This document shows, piece after piece, positions 1-7,965 of a stretch of 35,003 bases of DNA; position 1 is the first letter of the stretch; every line of letters starts with the position of its first letter. The position numbers and the translations under genes were made by a program. The notes below the pieces were generated by a model that did no database searches, had not been told where the DNA came from, and was given only the letters and a program-made list of their open reading frames with translations. Source of the DNA: Planctomycetota bacterium (GTDB lineage Bacteria > Planctomycetota > Phycisphaerae > UBA1845); the NCBI GenBank assembly GCA_030622435.1, contig JAUXGE010000004.1, positions 1-35,003 on the forward strand. The letters are read 5' to 3'.

Positions 1-229
1 CCGGTCCTCGCTGCTTCAGGAATCGCGCGATCGAGCTGTCGTCCGACGTCGGTTCCAGCAACTCGATCTGGACCTCACCCAACCGAAACGAGACGACACG
101 CACCTTCTGGTCCGGGATCGTCTCGGTTCCGACTACCTCCAGTCCGAGCACGTCGCGGTAAAGCCGGCTCGCTTCCTCGATGGAGTGCACGGCGATGCCC
201 AAATGATCTATCTGTGACGGCGGCTGCAT
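1..229 (-). CDS. mce: methylmalonyl-CoA epimerase, partial (3' end beyond window)
   Basis: Reading the minus strand from the ATG at 229 gives 76 residues starting MQPPSQIDHLGIAVHSIEEA and staying open to the window edge. The pattern IDHLGIAV, then a helix ending in YRDVLGLEV, then VRVVSFRLGEVQIELLEP is the N-terminal half of a vicinal-oxygen-chelate (glyoxalase-fold) methylmalonyl-CoA epimerase. The His of DHLGIAV and the Glu of IELLEP are expected metal ligands. The enzyme interconverts the (S) and (R) forms of methylmalonyl-CoA, feeding the mutase encoded just upstream. The 319-base spacer to mcmA is unusual for the group. No clear Shine-Dalgarno precedes this ATG, but an upstream ATG is followed at once by a stop. 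The assignment to methylmalonyl-CoA rather than another glyoxalase-fold substrate rests on both motif and context. Confidence 0.88.
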   Translation of the reverse strand, partial: MQPPSQIDHLGIAVHSIEEASRLYRDVLGLEVVGTETIPDQKVRVVSFRLGEVQIELLEPTSDDSSIARFLKQRGP

Positions 230-548
230 AGCACTACATAAACGTCGAAACGTCGAAAAGTCAAAACTTCAAAACAACAAAAGCAAAACAACAAAAAAGA
301 AGAACAACAAAAAAGCAAGAAAGCAAGACGGAAAAACGGCAAAAGGCGAAAAATCGAGAAGTCTAAACAAGGAACCGAGGAGGCGTCAACCTCCTCTTTC
401 AACGTTGTGCGTTTGTCCTCTTCGGCTTTTGTTGTTTGACATCTCAAAGTTTCAAAGTGTTGAATTCTCTTCTTCTCTTCTTCTCTTCTTTTTTTCTTTT
501 TTTCTTTTCTCAGTTTTGACGTTTCGACTTTTTGACGTTTCGACGTTT
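230..548. repeat. low-complexity imperfect palindrome between mcmA and mce
   Basis: This 319-base spacer has no credible gene. On the plus strand its left half (about 240 to 360) is almost all A with C/G-punctuated runs, and its right half (about 405 to 548) is pyrimidine rich, so one half is roughly the reverse complement of the other. The outer arms share the word CGAAACGTC: 240-267 contains AAACGTCGAAACGTCG followed by AAAAGTCAAAAC, and 513-548 contains the inverted equivalent, ending one base before the mcmA stop codon. At the middle, GAGGAGG (377-383) and CCTCCTC (390-396) form a perfect 7-base-pair stem with a 6-base loop. A transcript reading through could fold into a hairpin of about 300 bases. 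No T tract follows the central stem, so a standard terminator is not supported. Confidence 0.7.
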
Positions 549-2222
549 CTACGTCGTTTGTTCTTCGTACTCCCCGAACACGTTCCGCAAGCGATCGCAA
601 ATCTCGCCGACGGAAGCGTACGCGCTGACGGCGTCGAGAATCAGCGGCATGAGGTTGTCCTCGCTGCGGGCGGCGGCCTCGAGCGTATCGAGCGCCCGCT
701 CGACCGCTGCCTCATCGCGCTCAGCGCGGACCCTGGTCAGTCGATCGATCTGCCGGCGTGTGGCCTCCTCGCCAATCGTCAGGGTATCCGGCTGCGTGTC
801 CTCCTTGGTGGTGTAGCGGTTGACGCCGACGATCGTTCGCTCACCGCGCTCGATCTCCTGCTGATAACGGTAGGCGGACTGCTCGATCTCGCCTTGCGGG
901 TAACATCGCTCGATCGCCCGCACCATGCCGCCCATCTCGTCAATTCGCTTGATGTATGCCTCCGCCTCCGCCTCGATCCGGTCCGTTAGCTGCTCGACAT
1001 AGTAGCTGCCCGCCAGCGGATCGACCGTGTTGGCGACCCCCGACTCATGAGCGATGATCTGCTGCGTTCTAAGGGCGATCTGGACGGCCTGTTCCGTGGG
1101 CAGTGCGAGAGCCTCGTCCCGGCTGTTCGTGTGGAGCGACTGGGTGCCGCCTAGCACGGCCGCCAGCGCCTGGAGTGTCACACGAACGACATTATTATCG
1201 ACCTGCTGCGCCGTGAGAGTCGCGCCGCATGTCTGCGTATGGAACCGTAGCATACAGCTTCGCGGGCTCTTCGCGCCGAACCGATCTCTCATGATCCTTG
1301 CCCACAGCCTCCTGGCTGCGCGGAACTTGGCCACCTCCTCCAGCACGTCCGTCATTGCACCGAAGAAAAACGCGACCCGTGGGGCGAACCGGTCCACGTC
1401 CAGGCCCGCGGCTTGGGCGGCTTGGACGTAGGCAATGCCGTCGGCCAGCGTAAAGCCTATCTCCTGGGCGGCCGTCGAACCCGCTTCGCGGATGTGATAA
1501 CCACTGACGCTGATCGTGTTGAACTGCGGAACGTGCCGGGCCGCGAAGGCGAAGATGTCGGTGATCAACCGGAGTGACGGCGCGGGTGGGAAAATGTACG
1601 TTCCACGTGCAATGTACTCCTTGAGCACGTCGTTCTGGATCGTACCGGTGAGCTTCTCCGGCGAAACCCCCTGCTTTGCCCCGACGGCGATGTACATCGC
1701 CAGCAGCACCGCCGCCGGCGCGTTGATCGTCATCGACGTCGAAACATTGTCGAGCGGGATCGAGTCGAACAGAATCTCCATGTCGGCCAGGGTGTCGATC
1801 GCGACACCGACCTTGCCGATCTCGCCGGCTGCCAGGACGTGGTCACTGTCGTAGCCGATCTGCGTCGGCAGATCGAACGCGACACTGAGCCCGGTTTGAC
1901 CCTGTTCGAGTAGAAAGCGATAACGCTCATTCGTCTCCTCGGCTGTCGCGAAGCCGGCGTATTGACGCATCGTCCAGAAACGCGAGCGATACATCGTCGG
2001 CTGTACACCGCGCGTGAACGGGTACTCGCCGGGAAAACCAGTTTGACGCAGGTACCCCTCGCACACTGCCTGATCCGCCACGTTCTGGGGAAGATACAGC
2101 GTCTCGACGGGCGTGCCGGAAACCGTCACCTGCCGATCCGCCTGTTCAGGTATTTTCTCGACAGACCGAGCGAGCATCTCCGTCTTCCATCGCTCAACGT
2201 GTGGTCGCAACGCATCGCTCAT
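549..2222 (-). CDS. mcmA: methylmalonyl-CoA mutase, catalytic (alpha) subunit
   Basis: The 557-residue protein matches the TIM-barrel catalytic part of methylmalonyl-CoA mutase and stops where the B12-binding domain would begin in a full-length enzyme; that domain is a separate gene at 3504-3911. Active-site residues corresponding to Tyr89, Arg207 and His244 of the Propionibacterium enzyme are visible as Y78 (PTMY), R206 (ARGTYIFPP) and H243 (SGYHIREAG). This favours methylmalonyl-CoA over isobutyryl-CoA, whose mutase carries Phe and Gln at the first two positions. Other family blocks are [27 protein letters not shown] and [12 protein letters not shown]. The product isomerises (R)-methylmalonyl-CoA to succinyl-CoA with adenosylcobalamin. 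AGGAG lies about 8 bases before the ATG. It follows meaB by 84 bases, in the same direction. Confidence 0.96.
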   Translation of the reverse strand: MSDALRPHVERWKTEMLARSVEKIPEQADRQVTVSGTPVETLYLPQNVADQAVCEGYLRQTGFPGEYPFTRGVQPTMYRSRFWTMRQYAGFATAEETNERYRFLLEQGQTGLSVAFDLPTQIGYDSDHVLAAGEIGKVGVAIDTLADMEILFDSIPLDNVSTSMTINAPAAVLLAMYIAVGAKQGVSPEKLTGTIQNDVLKEYIARGTYIFPPAPSLRLITDIFAFAARHVPQFNTISVSGYHIREAGSTAAQEIGFTLADGIAYVQAAQAAGLDVDRFAPRVAFFFGAMTDVLEEVAKFRAARRLWARIMRDRFGAKSPRSCMLRFHTQTCGATLTAQQVDNNVVRVTLQALAAVLGGTQSLHTNSRDEALALPTEQAVQIALRTQQIIAHESGVANTVDPLAGSYYVEQLTDRIEAEAEAYIKRIDEMGGMVRAIERCYPQGEIEQSAYRYQQEIERGERTIVGVNRYTTKEDTQPDTLTIGEEATRRQIDRLTRVRAERDEAAVERALDTLEAAARSEDNLMPLILDAVSAYASVGEICDRLRNVFGEYEEQTT

Positions 2223-2306
2223 AACCGGACTCCTGATGATCCGCCGTACGTCACGGATGCCGGACTCCGAAGCTCGGGCTCAAACGCGCCTGCAGAGTAG
2301 CATGTC

Positions 2307-3380
2307 TCATGCCGAGTCTTCTCCCGGCACGTCCCCCGCGTCGGGCGATTCCCGATACAGCTCCGTCGCCGCATCCGCCGCGAACCTGCCCGCCATCATA
2401 TCGAGAGAGCATTCGCCGTGAAGAAGCCTGTCGACATGGGCTCTGTATGTCGGATTGGACAACACACGATCCAACGATTCCTCGAACCGCTTCATCGCGC
2501 TTCGTCTGATCTCACCCAGGACACGGCGATCGTGGAGACTCTGCCGCCGCGCAGGCTCACGAGCCACCCGGTCAGCCTCCATGAGCGTATCGAGCAGTTC
2601 CTCGACACCCCTTCCGGATTTCGCCTCGACCCCGAGAACCTCCACACGCCTGACGCTCGCTGAGACCGATTCGTCACCCTCGGCGTCCGAACCTGCTGAG
2701 TCCGGCGTATGTGGATCAGGGAGCCGGCTCGCTTCAGCAACCCCCACGATGCCCGCAAATGCGCTATGCACCTCTTTCAAGAGCCGCCCCGCCTCAGGCA
2801 GATCACACTTGTTGACCACGACAACGTCGGCAACCTCCAGCAATCCGGCTTTGATGAGCTGAATGTCGTCGCCGTATCCAGGACCGAGTACCACCACGCA
2901 TACGTCGGCCACCGACGCCACATCGACTTCGTTCTGCCCGACCCCCACCGTCTCGATCAACACCGGGTCGTAGCTTGCCAACTCCAAAAGACGGGCACAA
3001 TGCACGGCCGCATCCGACAGACCGCCCTCCCGCCCGCGCGTTGCAAGAGAACGGATGAAAACGTCCCGATCGACCGCGTGCCGCATCATACGCACGCGAT
3101 CACCCAACAGCGCCCCGCCCGACACGGGCGAGGTCGGGTCTATGGCTATGATGCCGGTCCGATGCGCGCTCCTTCTCAGCAGCGTCACGAGGGCATCGAT
3201 CAGAGTCGATTTCCCGACGCCCGGCGGGCCGGTGAAACCCCACCACGGCACGTCACCCGTCGATTGGCGCAGGCGATCCTTCAATTCCGTCACGTCCGGC
3301 CCGACTCCGTCAACGAGAGTCATGGCCCGCGCGAGTGAGCGGCGATCCCCACGGCGTATCTGGTCGACGAGTTCATCCAT
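2307..3380 (-). CDS. meaB: methylmalonyl-CoA mutase-associated GTPase MeaB
   Basis: The 357-residue protein is a MeaB/ArgK G3E-family GTPase. Walker A is GPPGVGKST at residues 51-59, followed by DPTSPVSGGALLGDR, the switch segment ETVGVGQNE (143-151) and the guanine-specificity motif NKCD (190-193). In this family GTP hydrolysis gates cobalamin loading and protects the mutase from inactivation, so its location between the two mutase subunit genes is as expected. An acidic, Ser/Asp-rich stretch near residues 215-240 (PDPHTPDSAGSDAEGDESV) interrupts the usual order after the GTPase core and looks like a lineage-specific loop. The ATG at 3380 is preceded by GGAGG only at some distance, so the start is likely but not certain. 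Confidence 0.96.
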   Translation of the reverse strand: MDELVDQIRRGDRRSLARAMTLVDGVGPDVTELKDRLRQSTGDVPWWGFTGPPGVGKSTLIDALVTLLRRSAHRTGIIAIDPTSPVSGGALLGDRVRMMRHAVDRDVFIRSLATRGREGGLSDAAVHCARLLELASYDPVLIETVGVGQNEVDVASVADVCVVVLGPGYGDDIQLIKAGLLEVADVVVVNKCDLPEAGRLLKEVHSAFAGIVGVAEASRLPDPHTPDSAGSDAEGDESVSASVRRVEVLGVEAKSGRGVEELLDTLMEADRVAREPARRQSLHDRRVLGEIRRSAMKRFEESLDRVLSNPTYRAHVDRLLHGECSLDMMAGRFAADAATELYRESPDAGDVPGEDSA

Positions 3381-3503
3381 CTTACCGGTGTGCTAACCTC
3401 CGTCCCGTTCTCCCAGACATCTGAATCCCGTTAGCCTGCGCCGCCACCCCCATCCACTCACAGAGCTTCATCGGCAGCTCCGAACGCGACGGCGCCAGCG
3501 ACG

Positions 3504-3911
3504 TCAAACGCCCTCTTTCAGCTCCTCGTCCAGAGCGGACAGGATCTTCGACAGCGGCGCGCCGGGCGTGAACACCCATTTGAAGCCCAGGGACTCGAGG
3601 TGGGGAATGTCTCGGTCGGGTATCGTCCCGCCGGCGAAAAGGACGATGTTGCCGGCGTCTTCCTCACGAAGCAGCTCCGCCACGCGCGCGAGCAGCTCGT
3701 TGTGCGCCCCGCTCAAGAGACTGAGCCCGATCACATCCACATCTTCGTCAACGGCGGTCCGCACGATCTGCTCCGGCGTCCTGCGAATGCCCGAGTAAAT
3801 CACCTCGTAGCCGGCGTTGCGTAAGGCCCGAACGATGAACTTGGCACCACGGTCGTGACCGTCAAGGCCGACCTTCCCGATGAGAATCCGCTTGGTTCTA
3901 CTGCCGTCCAC
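3504..3911 (-). CDS. mcmB: methylmalonyl-CoA mutase, cobalamin-binding (small) subunit
   Basis: This 135-residue protein is a stand-alone B12-binding Rossmann-like domain. It carries the base-off/His-on motif DxHxxG as D17-G-H19-D-R-G22, then the SLLSGAH and GGTIPDRD segments that line the nucleotide-loop pocket in mutase C-terminal domains. It should pair with the catalytic subunit at 549-2222, which lacks this domain. The start is a GTG with GAGG about 9 bases upstream. It is the first gene of the mutase group in transcription order, with 136 bases without a gene separating it from dapF upstream and 123 bases from meaB downstream. A corrinoid protein for another mutase is possible in principle, but the neighbours make methylmalonyl-CoA mutase by far the best assignment. 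Confidence 0.94.
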   Translation of the reverse strand: MDGSRTKRILIGKVGLDGHDRGAKFIVRALRNAGYEVIYSGIRRTPEQIVRTAVDEDVDVIGLSLLSGAHNELLARVAELLREEDAGNIVLFAGGTIPDRDIPHLESLGFKWVFTPGAPLSKILSALDEELKEGV

Positions 3912-4047
3912 GATACGAGACCTCGCCTGGTCCGATGGGTATCACAATGAACACACCGATCAGCATACGCCTCATACGTCGAATCACAAGGGACGGATCC
4001 GCTAGGATGCCCCTGCCCACACGACCGGACCGATCGAAACATCTCGC

Positions 4048-5034
4048 CTACTCCGGCCATTCCCCCGTGAAAACCTCGGTCGCCGGGCCGGTCATATACA
4101 CGTGATCGTTGTCGAGCCACTCCAACTGCAGGTCGCCACCGGGCAGGTTCGCGGTGATCTTTCTCTCGGCCCGCCTGGTGAGGGCACCGGCAACGCAAAC
4201 TGCACACGCACCCGTACCACAAGCTCGCGTGACTCCGCTGCCGCGCTCCCAGGTCTTCATCGTCACATGCCCGGGTGAATCCACGCGAACGAAATGCGCG
4301 TTGATGCGCTCGGGAAACTCGGGGGCATGCTCGATCATCGGACCGACCATCTCCAACTCGACCGTATCAAGACCCTCGACAAACACGACCGCGTGAGGAT
4401 TGCCCATCGAAACGCAAGTCACCGTGTAATCGACCGCGACCTGCGCGCTGTCCGGCGGATCATCCGTCCCACCGACATTAGCGCAATCCGAAGTCCACGG
4501 CTCGTCATGGGACTCGGTATCCGCACAGGACAAGGCCAGCGGCTCACCATCATCCGCGGGCCGCACACGGGGAAAAGCAAGCAACGTCCTCGACCGCAGA
4601 CGAAGCAAATGGTTGATGATGCGGTCCGTGGAGATCGTCGATGGAATCTTGGAAGCGGACAGGGACGGCCGACCCATGTCGACCCGAACGGCATTCACGC
4701 GACCGCCCACAAGCCGGCACTCCGCGACCTTGACCCCGGCATCGGTCTCAATCCGCACGGCCGGACCCGATGCCAGACCCTGATCCACTGCGTACTTGGC
4801 AACGCAGCGGATGCCGTTCCCACACATCTGCGCACGCGATCCGTCGGAGTTGTACACGATCATGCTGACATCGGCAGTTTCCGAGCCCCCGACGAGAATC
4901 AGCCCGTCACTTCCGACGCCGGTGTGACGATCGGATATCTTGCGTGTCAGCGCGATTGGATCCGGGACGGTTTCTCTGCGCACATCGACAAAGACATAGT
5001 CGTTCCCCAGACCGTGCATCTTCGTGAACTTCAT
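4048..5034 (-). CDS. dapF: diaminopimelate epimerase with a central insertion
   Basis: The protein begins MKFTKMHGLGNDYVFVD, the hallmark DapF N-terminus, which decides for the ATG at 5034 over the upstream in-frame GTG at 5055. It converts LL- to meso-diaminopimelate for lysine and peptidoglycan synthesis. The two catalytic cysteines are C71 (QMCGNGIRC) and C272 (RACGTGACA), and SMGNPHAV and ERGSG are conserved substrate-loop motifs. At 328 residues it is about 54 longer than the E. coli enzyme (274). Most of the extra length sits between residues about 131 and 200, after MGRPSL and before SMGNPHAV, and is rich in Arg then Asp/Ser. Catalytic motifs are intact, so the enzyme should be active. 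It is not obviously linked to either neighbouring pathway. Confidence 0.95.
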   Translation of the reverse strand: MKFTKMHGLGNDYVFVDVRRETVPDPIALTRKISDRHTGVGSDGLILVGGSETADVSMIVYNSDGSRAQMCGNGIRCVAKYAVDQGLASGPAVRIETDAGVKVAECRLVGGRVNAVRVDMGRPSLSASKIPSTISTDRIINHLLRLRSRTLLAFPRVRPADDGEPLALSCADTESHDEPWTSDCANVGGTDDPPDSAQVAVDYTVTCVSMGNPHAVVFVEGLDTVELEMVGPMIEHAPEFPERINAHFVRVDSPGHVTMKTWERGSGVTRACGTGACAVCVAGALTRRAERKITANLPGGDLQLEWLDNDHVYMTGPATEVFTGEWPE

Positions 5035-5130
5035 GCCGGAATTGTACGCAGCCACGCGCTAATCACGAAACAGGTAGGTATCGTGAAGATGGAGTCTTCG
5101 AGCAAGAACGACGGGCATCAGCGGACCTCG

Positions 5131-5454
5131 CTACGCTTCAATGTCGATATGGAGCTGGCCGTCATCACCTCGCTCGATCCCCTTTCGGCCGGCATCTTCG
5201 CCGGCTTCCTCCTGGGTGGGATTCTCCTCCTCGAAGGGACGGCCCTTGCTGCCGGTCCCTTCCGCGTCGGTGAAGACGGCGACATCTTCATCTCCCGTCT
5301 CGACGGTGCTGCCGGCCTCGTCAACACTCTTGACCTGCCGGTTCGCGGCTGCCGCCTGACCCACGCGGCGGGCCTCCCGGTCTTTCGCAATCTCCCTGGC
5401 CTGAACGCCGGACTGAGCGGCAGAGGACGGGAGGTCGAGAGGTATCTCCGTCAT
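5131..5454 (-). CDS. small acidic protein of unknown function downstream of fliA
   Basis: This 107-residue frame starts MTEIPLDLPSSAAQSG. A good Shine-Dalgarno (AGGAAGTG) lies just before this ATG, favouring it over longer in-frame starts up to 5628. The N-terminal half has a basic, Ala-rich segment likely to be helical (about residues 17-40); the C-terminal half is strongly acidic and Gly/Glu-rich, ending QLHIDIEA. No signal peptide, membrane helix or enzyme motif is seen, and it looks largely disordered. It lies 278 bases downstream of fliA and 96 bases before dapF, so it may be the last gene of the flagellar unit. A regulator of FliA, such as an anti-sigma factor, is conceivable from position alone; no FlgM signature is recognised. 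Coding status is supported by the ribosome site and spacing, not by homology. Confidence 0.6.
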   Translation of the reverse strand: MTEIPLDLPSSAAQSGVQAREIAKDREARRVGQAAAANRQVKSVDEAGSTVETGDEDVAVFTDAEGTGSKGRPFEEENPTQEEAGEDAGRKGIERGDDGQLHIDIEA

Positions 5455-5497
5455 GGCGGCACTTCCTGTAACAAGTATCCGGCAGCCCGAAGGTCGA

Positions 5498-5515
5498 TCG
5501 TCAAGAGCTTGACGA
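5498..5515. promoter_or_regulatory. 18-base perfect inverted repeat upstream of the small acidic gene
   Basis: TCGTCAAG and CTTGACGA are exact 8-base inverted arms around a 2-base spacer, centred about 52 bases upstream of the ATG at 5454. The size and close arms suit a dimeric repressor site or a short mRNA hairpin. No sigma-70, sigma-28 or sigma-54 promoter was recognised beside it, so its role is open. Confidence 0.35.
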
Positions 5516-5732
5516 CCCGCCATGAGAGAATATCGGAGAGATCGAAGATTTGCGCCAGTTTGGACGCCCCGGCGGTCTCGACGAGCGCACCGCCCGGATC
5601 GGTCGCTGTCGCTCCGGCGGAACCTCAACGAGTGGACCTATGTCGGCCCGGCGCCGAACCCGGCAATCGAATGACCGGCAAAGTGTCGTGATACCAAGCG
5701 CAGGTCCGATTTCAAGGCGAGGGCGGCGCCCT

Positions 5733-6515
5733 TTATCCAGGGACGAATTCCTTCTTGCGCAGTTCGAGGTGTTCCTTGAGCCTGGCGAGAATGGCCGAGT
5801 GCATCTGCGACACGCGGCTCTCGGAGAGATCGAGCGTCAACCCGATCTCCTTCATCGTCATCTCCTCATAGTAATAGAGCACGAGGATGAGGCGCTCGGC
5901 ACGGGTCAATCCGCGCGTGACAAGCTCCTTGAGGTCTCGTCTCTGCACTTCGGAGATCGGATTCCTCCCGCGTTTGTCGACTATGACATCGATCTCGCAT
6001 ACGTCCTTGTTCGAGTCCGTCTCGCTGTACTTGCGGGAAAGTGACACCTGCATGACGGCAGTTGCTCCTCTCAGGAGTCTGTCGCACTCGGATCGTGAGA
6101 TCTCGAGCCTGTCGGCGATTTCGGCCTCGCTAGGCGCCCGACCCAACAGTGACTGCAGCTCCCTGGCAACAGCCTCGACCATATGTGCACGACTTCGCAC
6201 TAACCGGGGCACCCAGTCCATGCTGCGCAGCTCGTCGAGGATGGCACCGCGGATACGCGGGGCACAGTATGTTTCGAATTTGACGCCGCGACTGAGGTCG
6301 TACGCCTGGATCGCATCCATCAGACCGAAGATACCCGCGGAAATCAGATCATCCGGATCGATCTCGTCGGGCAGCTTGGCCCCGATGCGCTCGGCGTTGT
6401 ACTTGACGATAGGGAGGAATCTCTCCATCAACCGGTTTCGCAGCGCCCGGCCTCCTTCCGCCTTGAACCGCCGCCACAACTCACCGATGTCACATTCAGC
6501 CGCCGATGTTGGCAT
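5733..6515 (-). CDS. fliA: flagellar sigma factor FliA (sigma-28)
   Basis: The 260-residue protein has the FliA/WhiG/SigD layout. Region 2 reads DPDDLISAGIFGLMDAIQAY, followed by KFETYCAPRIRGAILDELR and the region 2.4 segment DWVPRLVR; region 3 is LQSLLGRAPSEAEIADRL; region 4 is a helix-turn-helix near the C-terminus (EEMTMKEIGLTLDLSESRVS). It directs RNA polymerase to late flagellar promoters. AAGGAG lies 8 bases before the ATG. It stands at the downstream end of the flagellar cluster, after flhA-flhF-flhG, an order common in several phyla. No flgM anti-sigma gene was recognised nearby; the unassigned small gene at 5131-5454 follows it. A candidate target promoter lies upstream of motA at 18658-18685. 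Confidence 0.97.
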   Translation of the reverse strand: MPTSAAECDIGELWRRFKAEGGRALRNRLMERFLPIVKYNAERIGAKLPDEIDPDDLISAGIFGLMDAIQAYDLSRGVKFETYCAPRIRGAILDELRSMDWVPRLVRSRAHMVEAVARELQSLLGRAPSEAEIADRLEISRSECDRLLRGATAVMQVSLSRKYSETDSNKDVCEIDVIVDKRGRNPISEVQRRDLKELVTRGLTRAERLILVLYYYEEMTMKEIGLTLDLSESRVSQMHSAILARLKEHLELRKKEFVPG

Positions 6516-6643
6516 CGAATCTGCTCCTTCGGCACCGATACGGGCCCGGACCGCGGACGCCGCAAGGCGCTCTCCAAGCCGGTCGAATCGAGGCCGCGGT
6601 TGTCACCACTCTATGGAGCAACCGGGAACCTACCGACCGATCC

Positions 6644-7027
6644 TCAATTGTCCTCGCTCGATTCCTCGTCCGGACCACCGCTGACCGCCTCGGCGGAATC
6701 CGAACGATACTTCTTCCGAATATCGGCCTGTCCGCTCGTCTCGAACTCGGTGATGACCATATTGGCCGCCGTCCCGAGCGCAAGTCCGAGCAGGCAAAAC
6801 AGCAACAGGGCGAGAAGACTACGGGACAGGGTGACCGACACCGGGTTCTGCGCCAGCAGACCGGTGATGATCGTGATGGTGAATGCAAGCAGTCCTAATG
6901 CGGCGCCAGCATAGCGAGCAACCACAACCGCAACCTCCCTGTCGCCCTGTTCGGCTGCACGAGGAAGCGACCGAAGTGCCAAACTAATGGCACGATGGTA
7001 CCCACGGACTAGGCTGTCTTCAGCCAT
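6644..7027 (-). CDS. small two-helix membrane protein between flhG and fliA
   Basis: This 127-residue protein begins MAEDSLVRGYHRAISLALRS. The ATG at 7027 is chosen because GGAG lies 9 bases upstream; an alternative ATG at 7045 has no ribosome site, and the longest frame would run into flhG. Two hydrophobic helices are evident, at about residues 33-58 and 68-93, followed by a charged, Ser/Glu-rich tail (about 100-127). The short amphipathic N-terminus and acidic tail are probably both cytoplasmic. I do not recognise the family. Its place between the FlhG ATPase gene and fliA, 65 bases after the first and 128 before the second, suggests a flagellar role such as a membrane partner of FlhF/FlhG or of the export gate, but that is inference from position only. 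Confidence 0.75.
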   Translation of the reverse strand: MAEDSLVRGYHRAISLALRSLPRAAEQGDREVAVVVARYAGAALGLLAFTITIITGLLAQNPVSVTLSRSLLALLLFCLLGLALGTAANMVITEFETSGQADIRKKYRSDSAEAVSGGPDEESSEDN

Positions 7028-7092
7028 GGTCGCCCACTCCGACATCCGTGCCGGAGCTTGGCACCACAGGCGAGTCAATCGTCCAATGCGAC

Positions 7093-7965
7093 CTAAACGA
7101 ACAAGCCGGCCACACGACTGAAGAACCCGCCACGGTGTCGTTGACCTGTCAGCGTCCGGGTCAACTTCCTCGCCATCGCAGCGATGCAGGCACTGGCGTT
7201 CGAGCCGGGGTACCGGATCACGAAAGGGCACCGCGCCTCAACGGCCAGTTCCACTGCTGCATCATGCAGCATATATCCGTGGTCCGCAATACCATAATTC
7301 AAAAATCTCCGCGCCACCTGCGAGACCCGGCGATAAGTATCCACGGCATCCGCCCGACCTCGAGCCATGTTCACGAACAATCCGATCGGAGCGGGGCATC
7401 GTTCGACGTGTAATGACTTGATCGTGGCATAGGCATCGGTCAAGGCGGTGGGTTGCGGAGTCGTGACGACAACAACCCGATCGGCCGCGAGTGCGAAGCT
7501 CATGACGTTACGTGAGATCCCCGCACCACAATCCAAAACCACGATATCAGCACTGTTCTCCAACGCTCTCAGTTGTGCTATGAGGTTTCGGCGTTCAAAC
7601 TCGGAGAGGTCGGCAAGCTCGCACAAACCTGACGCGCCGGGCACGAAGCGGATGCCGCCAGGACCGTCCATGCAAATCTCCTCAACGCTACGGACTCCCG
7701 AAATGACGTGCGACATCGTGTAGCGAGGCATGAGACCCATCAGCAGATCGGCGTTCGCCAACCCCATATCCGCGTCCACCAACGCCACCCGAAAGCGCTC
7801 CAAAGCGAGACAGATCGAGAGATTCACGGCGATATTGGACTTGCCGACGCCCCCCTTCCCGCTCAACACGGCGATAGTCATGGCATCAGACCGGCCACCA
7901 CGCGCCAGCTCGCGCAGGCGGCTTGCCTGATCTGCTCTCGGCATTGGGGTCGCTCCACGCGCCAT
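7093..7965 (-). CDS. flhG: flagellar number regulator FlhG (MinD-like ATPase)
   Basis: The 290-residue protein is a MinD/ParA-type ATPase. The deviant Walker A is KGGVGKSN (residues 37-44), followed by VALVDADMGLANADLLMGL and the Walker B region VVLDCGAGIS. The N-terminus, PRADQASRLREL, resembles the DQA-containing segment by which FlhG stimulates FlhF GTPase activity. FlhG limits flagellar number and works with FlhF at the membrane. The ATG at 7965 has GGGGAG 5 bases upstream, preferred over a GTG at 8085 that directly abuts flhF and would add a 40-residue extension unlike the family. The gene follows flhF by 120 bases. A short amphipathic C-terminal segment (FFSRVAGLFV) could act as the membrane-targeting helix, as in MinD. 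Confidence 0.94.
   Translation of the reverse strand: MARGATPMPRADQASRLRELARGGRSDAMTIAVLSGKGGVGKSNIAVNLSICLALERFRVALVDADMGLANADLLMGLMPRYTMSHVISGVRSVEEICMDGPGGIRFVPGASGLCELADLSEFERRNLIAQLRALENSADIVVLDCGAGISRNVMSFALAADRVVVVTTPQPTALTDAYATIKSLHVERCPAPIGLFVNMARGRADAVDTYRRVSQVARRFLNYGIADHGYMLHDAAVELAVEARCPFVIRYPGSNASACIAAMARKLTRTLTGQRHRGGFFSRVAGLFV

Noticed and set aside
377-396. Stem GAGGAGG/CCTCCTC as a terminator.
   Set aside because: No T tract follows on the minus strand, in which the genes are read, so it was kept only as the centre of the larger palindrome.
208-600. Open frame of 130 codons on the minus strand, very rich in Lys, Arg and Glu at first, then Phe and Leu.
   Set aside because: It lies within the low-complexity palindrome and overlaps the ends of mcmA and mce; its composition is a by-product of AAG/GAA runs and their complements.
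4294-5691. Long plus-strand open frame of 465 codons opposite dapF.
   Set aside because: It runs antisense to dapF, the small acidic gene and their spacer, has no family motif, and follows from high GC content in the third codon position of the true genes.
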